DNA from: Cynocephalus volans
Lineage: Eukaryota; Chordata; Mammalia; Dermoptera; Cynocephalidae
Length of the DNA: 64,000 nt
Assembly (NCBI RefSeq): GCF_027409185.1
Contig: NC_084462.1
Coordinates: 23,721,577 to 23,785,576 of the forward strand
Direction: 5' to 3'
A program made the translations under genes and the position numbers. Shown here in pieces: positions 49,195 to 58,900 of the stretch; position 1 is the first letter of the stretch, and every line of letters begins with the position of its first letter. A model generated the notes under the pieces. The model was given only the letters and a program-made list of their open reading frames with translations. It did no database searches and was not told the DNA's origin.

Positions 49195-49200
49195 TTAACC

Positions 49201-50940
49201 CAAAAGGAGAAGATCAAAAGATAAAGACTTTGAAGCTTCCCTAGTTAAGTGACCAGCCATCTCAACCTAAAGTGATTCTGGCAGTCACTAAGCTCCTGTA
49301 TACACTCAAAGCTTCAAACAGCTTTTCAGTCTCCCCACCCCTTGCTCTTAAACATGAGCAGATGCCCAAGGATTAACAGATGTCAGAGGTAGACCTCTAA
49401 CAAGAAAGGTATAGACCTAAGCAAATAAGTAGTAAAAAAGTAACTTTCAGGAAACAGAGCTCAGTCAGAGTGAAGACAAATTTTTTAAAAAATTAATATA
49501 CCCAGAGAGAGAGAGAGAGAGCAGATATTGCAGCTGGGAAACAAAAAGAGGATGCTAACTTTTAAAAATGGAATATTTGGAGAATGCTCTTAGAAATTGA
49601 AAGCAATGTTTAAAAAACTCAGTAGAAGGGTTGGAAAATGTAGTGGAGGAAATCTACTAGAAACTACAGTAAAAAGAAATAAAAAGTAGGAGAAAACAGA
49701 TTTAGGAAATTTACCAAGCTGGAAAGTACAATAGCTATACATAGGGTTCCATAAAAAAAAAGAATTGAGAATAAGGAACAGACTCATACCCAGGAATAAC
49801 ATTATGAAATTTCAAAAACCTAGAGAAAAGCTTTCAGAGGGGACAAAAAAGAATCAGAAATCGGAATGGCTTCTGAGATTTCAAATGCACTAGGGAAAGC
49901 TAGGGGATAATGGAGCAATGCCTGTAACTTTTGAAGGCATCATTAGAAATAGTTAATTATTAATAATTATCGATAATTATAAGAAATAATTAAATTATTT
50001 CTAACGTAACATTCAATACCTAACCAAGCTATCAATCAAGTGTAAGAGTACAATAAAGACATCTGCAGATATACAAGCACTCAAAAAGTTTACCTCCAAC
50101 AGCTGCTTGATAATGCGTTCCATTAAAATTAAAAGTAATTCAAGAGAGGATGATGTATGAGGGATAGGCAAGGGAATGTCCTACGGAGGAGAGAGACAAA
50201 GGGATTCGCAGGCTGAGATAAAGGGAGACCCCAGGTATGAAGAGCAACCTGTCTAACAAGAGATGATCAGAAGGATCTAGAAAAGACTTCTTGAGAAGAT
50301 AAATTAACTGAATAACCAGGATTTCTGAATGTCTTGAGATCAGATTAATATGGCAGGTGAGCTGTCTGCATTTGAATAACAAAGTAATAACTATTAGCTC
50401 CAGGGAGAAAAGTTGTATGGAAAAGTAAAAAGCAAAATAATTAGTTTTCTTTTTCTTTATTTAATAATATAGAAATGTATTATGATGAACTCTTGAAAAC
50501 AAAAATATTCTTAACTATGTGATTTAGAAAATTCAAAACTGTCATAAGAGAAGAGATGCAGAAAATATAGTAAGGAAAAAAATTAGATCATAATGAGAAA
50601 TGAGTTTTGACCTTGATATCAATATCCCATAACAAAGTCTGTCAAAAGAAAATGAATGATAGTTACATATTTAACAAGTCACACTATATATATATATATA
50701 TATATATAAAGATTGTTATCCCCTAAAATAACTATGCAAAGTTAATGTTTGATTAAAATATTTATATCAGTTGTGCTTTGTAGACTGCTTAATAGTCTTT
50801 TTGTGTGTGTGTGATTCTTTAAAAAGATCAACAGAATTTGCAAACCTTTATCTAGACTGACCAAGAAAAAAAGAGAGAAGACAGAAGTTACTAAATTCAG
50901 AAATAAAGCAGGGGCATAGTAGAGCGATTGCTTCTTCTAT
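49201..50940. other. AT-rich intergenic, (TA)n tract
   Basis: No gene is seen. A (GA)n patch lies at 49,506-49,521 and a (TA)n microsatellite at about 50,684-50,708. A palindromic TTAATTATTAATAATTATCGATAATTA stretch lies near 49,950 (described here only by position and its AT-only character). Old LINE sequence is likely in parts. Confidence 0.4.
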
Positions 50941-51264
50941 TACACTGGAGTGGGCTTTGAGGAGAGAGATGCCCTCTTCCTTTTCTGGTCTCCGCTGGTG
51001 TCACTGCAGTCAGGTGTCTGGGGGGCCACCTGCATGGTAGCTGTGGCTACTGCTGTGGCATCGAGCCTCTTTTGTGGCATGTGTCTGTGGCAGTGGCTGT
51101 GGTGGGCCACCTGCAAGGAAGTGGTGTTTTCAGGTGCCCCTTGCCCGTTCTGCAGTGGGGGATGCTGCTCTCAGCTCCTGCCTGAGGACCCCGGGTGTGT
51201 TCTGTTTCTTGTCTGCATCCAGACGGAGGGAGGAATGACAGTTTCCTATGTAGCAGAGCTGTAA
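50941..51264 (+). other. GC-rich Cys/Trp-rich open frame, unrecognised
   Basis: A 104-codon frame (50,950-51,264) sits in an isolated GC-rich patch within AT-rich DNA. It is rich in Cys, Trp and Val, without a signal peptide or known motif, and Kozak context is weak. I think it is repeat-derived rather than a gene. Confidence 0.15.
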
Positions 51265-51429
51265 AGGTACTACATAGTCATAATAATGAAAACAATATAG
51301 ATATAACTCAAATGATCATATATAACATTTATATTAGAAGGATGGATGATAGGAAATAGATATGTGTGGTGGCAGTTTGGGAAAGAAAGGGTAAATGATC
51401 ATCTTCTAGAATATGAACTTTATAATATC

Positions 51430-52340
51430 TGACATTGCATGAGATTGTGACATAAGAAATAAATAGTGGGTCTCTGTCCCCGGTTCCTGTCACAGACCTC
51501 CTAAAACCTAAAACCCACATGATTTCTTGAGCTGTCTTTTGTTCTAATATTTGGTCTTTGACCCTGGTTCCTGACACAGAGCTCCTAAATCCCTTGAAAT
51601 TTCCTGGGTGATAGGAATATCTTTTGTTCTCATGAGGTGACTCTTTGTGGGCTGATTGCCAGAAAGACCAAGCCATAATTAGAAGCTTGGAACCTCCAGC
51701 CTCATCCCCCCACCCCCCGTCTTCTGGGGAGAAGAGAGGGCCTGAGGTAATGATCAATCATACTTATGTGATGAAGCTGCCGTAAAAATCCCTAACTACG
51801 GGGTTCAGAGAGCTTCTGGGTTGGCAAACACATCCACGTACCGGAAGGGCAGTGCACCCCAACTCCACAGAGATGGAAGTTCTTGCAAGACCCTTCCAGA
51901 CCTCCCCCTATGTGTCTCTTCATCTGGCTGTTCATCTGCATCCTTTATCATATCCTTTATTAGTGTAATAAACCAGTAAACATAAGTATTACTCTGAGTT
52001 CTGTGAGCCACGCTAGCAAATTAATTGAACCCAAGAAGGGAATTGCAGGAACTTCTAATTTATAGCCAAGTGGAACAGAATTTGTGGGTAGCCAGACTTG
52101 CAGTTAGCATTTGAAGTGGGGAAGACAGTCTTGTGGAACTGAGGCCCTATGCTATGGGGTGTGACTTTACCCCCCAGATAGATATTGTCAGAATTGAGTT
52201 AAATGGAAGGACACCCAGCTGGTGGAATGGCTGGATGTGCAGGGAAACCACAGACACATACATCTGGGTGACCAGAAGTGCTCTGTGTTGTGGTGAGTGT
52301 GAGAGTAGAAAACACACTTTGGTTTCTACTATTTCTTACA
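51430..52340. repeat. Medium-copy mammalian repeat, family unnamed
   Basis: Segments such as CTTCTGGGTTGGCAAACACA, CTTCATCTGGCTGTTCATCT and GAATTGAGTTAAATGGAAGGA are familiar from a widespread ancient mammalian repeat, but I cannot name the family. It has no coding capacity. Confidence 0.45.
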
Positions 52341-52736
52341 CACAGAAACATCAGGACAGCACAAACAGGAAAAAGATATGAAAATCATCGAGTGAAAAAT
52401 AAACAGGAAATATTTAAGAAACCACATTCCTTTGCATAAAAATTACTTGTTGTCTTAAGCAAAGAAGTTTTACCAGGAAATGATTGACAAAGGGAAGGGA
52501 AAAAGCAGAAAAGGGGATAAATCATAAACAGATGACATAATTGGAAGAAATAATGTGGAAGTTTATTTAAAACAAAAACTTGACTTAAGCCCCAACTGCT
52601 TTTATAGTTTTATACGGTAAAATACATAACAAAAATAAAATATTAAAAAAATTTTAAGACCAAAATGGAGTCAACGCCATGAATGAAGGATGAAGCAAAT
52701 CCAGGCCAGCTGACTATGTGGGGTTTGAGAGGCCTC

Positions 52737-53001
52737 AGGATCTCATGACTTCAGGGATGTCAGGTTGAGAGCTCTGGAGTAAAAACACAGACAGAGAAGG
52801 GTAGCATTCTGCAGTACACCAACAATGGACAGGACTTCATCGAGTTCAACAGAGAAATCCTAGCCTGAATTCCCTAGGACCCAGCAGCCTTGGACCCCAA
52901 GCAGAAGTGGGAAGCAGAGAGCATCTAAGTGAAGCATACTGAGGCCTCCCTGAAGGAAGAGGGCCCTGAGATGATGCAGAGGGGTCGCCTGCCACCTGGA
53001 C
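52737..53001 (+). pseudogene. AZGP1 pseudogene exon 3
   Basis: This aligns with functional exon 3 (58,986-59,258). Shared segments include GAGCTCTGGAGTAA-like, AGCATTCTG, CAATGGACAGGACTTCATCG and GAGTTCAACA. A Trp codon has become TGA (52,866-52,868) and small indels break the frame further. The part would encode the alpha-2 domain. No counterpart of exon 4 was found to its right. It lies 12.3 kb from pseudogene exon 2, against 0.8 kb in the intact gene. Confidence 0.85.
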
Positions 53002-53399
53002 TAAGTGTTCACTGCTTCTTATGTTTTATCCACCAGCAAGGAAGAAGATGAGGACCAGGAAGCCTTGAGGAGAAGGGACATAACAGGATGGATGGCCCAA
53101 TGGAAGGGAAAGAGTAGGGCTTGGAGGCTTCGAATGGTGTTCCTCAGAATCCTACTTAACCCACTAAAAGTATCCTCAAAAGCTCCAGGTTCAGGACAAG
53201 GATGGGGAGGGGGAGGGACACTGTAAGCCCATGCCTGAGACCCAGCGAAGGAGCTGAGTTCTGATTCTGTCCTTATTCCAAGCTCTTTCAGGGAGCAATT
53301 GGCCTGAATAAGCACCACAGTACCTAGTTCTCTTTCCTATTAGTGATTTTTCTTAGAGAGTATTGGGTGGGCAATCTGTGGAACAGCTGTCTTTGACAG

Positions 53400-53971
53400 A
53401 TTTATTCATTATAGTCACAGAAGAAAAAATAAATACCCCAGAAGTAAATATTTCAGCCAGTGATATTTCAAAGCAACTCCTGACACTTTTGACAAATAAA
53501 GAATAGCTCACGACAGGATAAAAATATCAGATCCATGAGAAAAACAAAAGTTCACATGAAATCGTCAGTGCTAAGGAAGATTGGAATGACAGATTTGACC
53601 ATAAATAACAGGAGGGATGGTGGAGGTGGGCAAGACAGAGGAAATTTCAGAAAACCCAAGCCTGGCCAGCTGTAGGGGAGGAGGAGATGGGCCCAGAGCC
53701 ATTAAGACACTCAGAGAAACGTCCTGGAAGGCAGACACCCAGACAGACAAAACGTCCTGGTGGGCAGACACCCAGACAAAACGTCCTGGTGGGCAGACAC
53801 CCAGTCAAAACGTCCTGGTGGGCAGACACCCAGAGAAAATATCCTGAAGGGCAGATACTAAAAGAAACTTCCTGGAAGAAGTCAGATTTCAGAAGAGGTA
53901 TGAAGCTTAACAAAATTACCAGGAAGAGGTCAGAAGTTTGTTCTTAACCAGATGGAGATGATGCAGTGGAG
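53400..53971 (+). repeat. Old paralogous 3' flank of AZGP1 unit
   Basis: It aligns in patches, at clearly lower identity, with 61,560-61,981, which is the 3' flank of the intact gene. Examples are GTGATATTTCAAAG versus TTGATATTTCAAGA and AAAGTTCACATGAA versus AAAGTCCACGTGAA. This marks an old tandem duplication of the whole AZGP1 unit. Confidence 0.7.
53719..53895 (+). repeat. Minisatellite, about six 28-33-bp units
   Basis: Units begin ACGTCCTGG and contain GGGCAGACACCCAG. Starts are at 53,719, 53,752, 53,781, 53,810, 53,839 and 53,867. The middle units are nearly identical and the outer ones degenerate. The paralogous flank near 61,870 has a single unit-like sequence, so the array expanded only here. 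Confidence 0.9.
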
Positions 53972-55885
53972 GAGGAGGGGCCTGATGAGGGAGGTGACCT
54001 GGGAGTGGGGCTGGCCATGGGCATTGACTGAGATCACCAGGGAGGACAACCAGGTCCAGAGACCCAAATTTGGGTCCCTCTACGGTTGCCTCCCACCCAC
54101 ACAACAAAGTACCACCGACCGATCTCGCTGCAGGCAGGACCAATTTCAAGTGCAACTTGAGGAGGCCCCACCCCAGGAAAGTCTCACTGCCACAATTATC
54201 TCCTTCTGTAATAATTCCTCAGTCAGCTTAGAAGAGCATGTCACTCTGTGCTTGAGGGACCCTCTGCAAAGAGCCCATCGGACCCCAAAGATGCATGGAG
54301 AGACCCGATTTCCACATAACTGGTTTCCTCTGTATCCTGTGCATTTTATTTCATGCACCAGAAATGATCTTGAGAATATCTGGCAAAGAAGATGGCACAG
54401 AAAGATTGAGAACTGCTGACCTAGAGGAATGGGGCACCTAGAGAACACAGGCGGAGAGAGAAGAGACACATCATGGAAATGTGCTTTCGCTGGATGACAC
54501 TGGACACGTGCAGTGGGTTGCTGCTGTCCAGACTCTGCTTCCAACTCCCCTTTGCAGGCATCACCCCCACCTACCCCACCCTCCCTCTTCTTCATGAACT
54601 CTGTTTCTGCCAAATTGGCCTCAGTAACCCTCAAATGTGTCTGTGGCTGTCTCCTTCTGTCTTTGCTCATTATCCAGTGATATCCAATGATCTGTTTGGT
54701 TCTTGGTCTTCTTTCTGCCGAGCACTGGGCTGAGCACTAGGGACAGAGAAAGGAACATGACAGACACTACCCCTGTGCTTGTGAAAATTGCCTCCTATCT
54801 GCCAACAGGAGTTCTGTCTCAGGTCAGTGTCCATTTTCCTGAGCGTCTGCTGCCTGAAAACCATCCTTGTACCAATATCTGTATCAGCCAAGATCACTCA
54901 TTGCTAGAAACAGAATCCCACTCCGACATTAATCAGAACATAAAAGTATTAATGGTTAGCTCTCAGAGTCCACGGAGAGGCTGGAGAACTCAGGCTCAGA
55001 ATTAGGCAGGAGAAGTTCAGTTGAAATCACTCCTGGACCTGGGCCTGGAAACACACCGCATCTGCCAGCAGGGGGCACCACATGCCACAGCGTAGACTCA
55101 GGACACCACCATGGACTGCACACTGGACACCCTATGACTGAGGCTGCTCTGCTGCCCCCAGGAGCTGGCACTTGCACCGCTACCAAGACCACCAGAGAAG
55201 GCTGTCAGCTGTATCTGCTTCTTTGCTTCCCAGACCCTCGTCCAGGGCAGGTGCATCTGCTTGCTGAGCCAAAGTCATGTGCACAGCTGTTGTTTCTTTT
55301 GCGAGGGAAGCTACTAAAAGAGGTATCTGGCTATTTCTGTTTCCGTGAAGAAAGGTTTGGATTCACCCATCGTGAAAAGTGAGTGAGGGAGACATGTGAA
55401 TGTCCTCCAGACAGAGCTCTGGTGAGGGGGTTGTGGTAGACCCTAGCTGGGGTCTACCCAGGACCAGGACCTACACGTGTGCAGAATTTTCTAGAGTGAA
55501 AGAATAAAATGTGGTCTGACAACATCCAATACCCCCACTGACTTCAAGGTGGGGATGTCATCACAGACTGGAAGGGTGACACACGTGCCAGGCCTCTGCC
55601 ATGAGCCACACATACCTCCTGCACTCTGGCATTCTGTCACCCAAAGAAGACACAGAGGCCCAGTGTAAAGATCAGCTATCCCAGCTCCCAGTCTGTATAT
55701 CCTGTCTTTGGAATCACTGAACACAACCTCTGCCAGCCTGTTTTGCATGTCCTGTTTTCCCACTGTTAGGGGAGGAGCCCATTCTGCCAATCTCATTTGT
55801 CTGTAGATTCACCAACCCCTGGGCAGGGCTCCGGGACCCAGAGAAATACCTGTGTCTCCTGCTGCAAACCTTTCAAGTAGGCACG

Positions 55886-55961
55886 ATGGCAACAATGGTG
55901 CCTGTCCTGATGTCCCTGCTGCTCCTTCTGGGTTCTGCGTTCCTCCAGGACGCCCAAGATG
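55886..55961 (+). CDS. AZGP1: AZGP1 exon 1 (signal peptide)
   Basis: It encodes 25 residues plus one base, ending at G/GTGAGA. The run of Leu residues and following small residues form the secretory signal. The exon is identical in the second copy at 63,897. Confidence 0.93.
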
Positions 55962-58900
55962 GTGAGAGGGGAGAGCAAGCGATGGGCATGGGAGAAAAAT
56001 GGCAGGAAGGGGAGGAGCAGGGTGGACGTGCTGGCAGAAGTGCCACAAATGCAGCCGGGGTTCCTCGTGTGCCGTATTAATAGGTGTCCGAGGCTGTCAC
56101 TAACTCAGCTCACACACTCTAGAAACACTCACGGAGCTCTGGACTCAAGCTCAATACGGCCTAAAGGAATCTGAATCTAAACCCCTAGTTTACAGATGAA
56201 AGAAAAACGAACAACTAAGATCCCGAGAGGTGAAGTGACTTGCCTGAGGTCAGGCAGCCAGGATGGAGCAGGACCTGCACATGGACAGCTCCTTCTCCAG
56301 GTGCTTCCCTCCTTCCAGGGGCTGGATGCACTGGTCTGACTCTCGGGGAAAGACAGCGCCCCGTGGGGCAAATGTGAAGGCAGGTGAGCTGCAGAGATGC
56401 CACTGCAAGGAAACTGGTGGCCTCGGCCAGTCAGACAAGGACAGAGTGGCCTGGGAGGCAAGTGACTGGGTGAAAAGACAGAGGGGCTCAGGAGATGCAG
56501 AGTCAATTTTAGGTGGGGAGAATGAGGCTGCTTATGGCAAACTTATTTTCAGGATGATGACATGTAAGTTAACGATTACTCAACTGTGCAAGTTTAAAAT
56601 TTGGTACTTTTTCAGACTTTCAGAATAGGTGTGTATTAGTCCATTTTTGAGCATACCCAAGACTGGGTAATTTATAAAGAATACAGGTTTATTTGGCTTC
56701 TGCTTCTGCGGCAGCTGCTTCTGGTGTGGGCCTCAGGCTGCTTCTACTCATGGCGGAAAGCGGCAGGCAGCCGGCGGGTACAGACAGATCACATGGCGAG
56801 AGGAAGCAAGACAGAGGCAGGGGAAGTGCCAGGGTCTTTTAAACAACCAGCTCTCACGAGAACCAATAAAGTGAAACCTCACTAACCCCACCCCACAGGG
56901 AGAGCACTTATCCATTCATGAGGGATCCACGCACATGACTCAAACAGCTCCTTACAGTGCCACGTTGGGGATCAGATTTCCACATGAGTTCTGGGAGGAC
57001 AATACATCCAAACTCCATCAAGGTTTTACATGGCAGTTTTGTAACAATTAATCACATTTAGAATGTTAATCACATTTGATACAAAAACCTGCGTTAATCA
57101 AAATTTTCCAGAGAAACAGAACTAATAGGACATGCAGTCATGCACTGCTAAACGATGGGCCTCACACACGACAGTGGTCCCGTCAGGTTATAATGGCTAC
57201 ACCATGTAGTCCAGGTGGGTCATAGACTACACCATCTAGGTATGTGTAAGCACACTCTATGATGTTTGCACGAGAGCAAAATTGCCTAATGACCTATTTC
57301 ATAGAACATAAACCCATCATTAACCAACGGTGTTTGCCAGGTTAGATGATGCTATTCTCCAGTCACAAATAAAGCTTTCAGTGACTAACCCAACAAATGC
57401 TTAATTCTCATTCAAGTAAAGTTCAATGCAGATCAGGCAACTTCACTTCCTCCATGTGATGACCCAGGGATCCAGGCTGCTTTCATCTTGCAACTCTTCC
57501 TTTTCATCCTGTGACTTCCACAGTCATCACGTAAAGGGAAAAGAGACAGCAGGTCAAGCCAGCTCATAGGGCTTGGACCACAAGAAAGACATCACTTTCC
57601 TTTTGCCAGAACTCAGTCTCATGGTTGCAATTGACCTGCAAGGTGACTGAGAGATATTGTCTTCTTAGGTGCCAAGCAGAGGAAACAATGTAGTGAAGAC
57701 ACAGAATGGTCTCTGAAATATTGTCCCCAGAAGAGAAGTAGAGCCTGTTCACTGGAGCGAGCCTCCAATGGGTGAGGCTGACAGCAGGGCAGACAGAGCT
57801 GGGGAAGAAGAGGCCCAGAGGCTAGGTCTCCCCTCCTGGCCCTCTGCTGCCCCCACTGGGACTCACATGCTTGGAACCCTGCCCTCAGAGTCTTCTCTTT
57901 CTTTGCAGGTACTTACTCTCTGACCTATGTCTACACTGGGCAGTCCAAGCCAAGAGAAGGCTTCCCCAAGTTTGAGGCTGTTGGCATCCTGAATGACCAG
58001 CCCTTCTTTGAGTACAATAGTGACAGCAGGAAGGCTGAGCCTCTGGGACCATGGAAGTATGTGGAAGGAATGGAGGACTGGAACAATGAGACCCGACTTC
58101 AGCAGGCCAGGGAAACAATTTTCATGGAGACCCTGCAAGAAATCATGGACTATTACAACAGTAAAGGTCAGTGGACTAAAAACTGCTGGGGTAGAGGGTG
58201 TTAGCTCAAGAGAGAGAGCCCAAGTGTGGGAGGAAAGGGGTCAGCAGGAGGGGACAGTCCCCACCCCAAAGGAGGAACAGGAGGCATGAGGAGAAGTGCA
58301 CAGACATGTTCGCCTTCCCCCCACCCCACAGCACATCTGCTCCCTCCCTCCCTATCGCTTCCCCCATGCTCCCCCCAGCCTCAGCTCACACAGCAGTCCA
58401 TGTCAGAGTCACTTCTTATCCAGCAACCTGTGACAACTCACCTCAACACCCCACCTGCCCAAGCCTGGCCCCACGTTAGAAGGTGCCATACTCACCCTGT
58501 CCAGGGATGTTGGGTGCAGAGTGAGCCAACCTTGTAATCAGCCAGACCCGGGTTACCTGGTGACTTTACCAGTCACCAGCCATTTGACCATGAGCAAGGT
58601 TCTCAATTATTTGGTCTGAATCTGCAACAATCGAAGCGTTGAGACCTATCTTTAAAGATGTTGTAAACCTTGTCTATTTTGATTCTATGAAGGACATAAC
58701 AGTCTGTCATGATCTCCTCCTTATCCCCATCATGTAGGATGGGGCACAACCGACCATATTTCCTTAATATATCTCATCTCAGACTGGCTGGAATGCCAGA
58801 CTAAAGAGCTTCCCCTCCCTGCTGAATGTCTGCCTAGTAACCTATTTGCCAACTTGAAGGGATTGCATTGCTGACATTTCAAAAAATGTCCTCCTATTGG

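Larger units (their letters stand above)
45985..49200 (+). mobile_element. Betaretrovirus-like provirus lacking pol
   Basis: Two 535-bp LTRs flank about 2.1 kb of internal sequence. A perfect 6-bp target duplication TTAACC (45,985-45,990 and 49,195-49,200) marks the integration, a length typical of betaretroviruses. The internal part holds gag matrix- and capsid-like pieces, then env surface- and transmembrane-like pieces, with no protease, reverse transcriptase or integrase sequence. The LTRs differ at about 23 positions by my hand count (about 4%). The element is defective: pol is absent, and gag and env are frameshifted. Confidence 0.93.

Noticed and set aside
53700..53900. Possible CRISPR-like array (regular repeats)
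   Set aside because: Repeats are directly contiguous 29-bp units with no unique spacers; this is a minisatellite in a vertebrate genome.
53952..54419. 155-codon plus-strand frame upstream of AZGP1, also in copy 2
   Set aside because: Same reason: the copies are nearly identical by recent duplication and the product has no family or composition typical of a protein.
54146..54670. 174-codon minus-strand open frame, repeated at 62,156-62,680
   Set aside because: The duplication is recent, so both being open is not independent evidence. The sequence has MIR/L2-like texture and no recognised domain.
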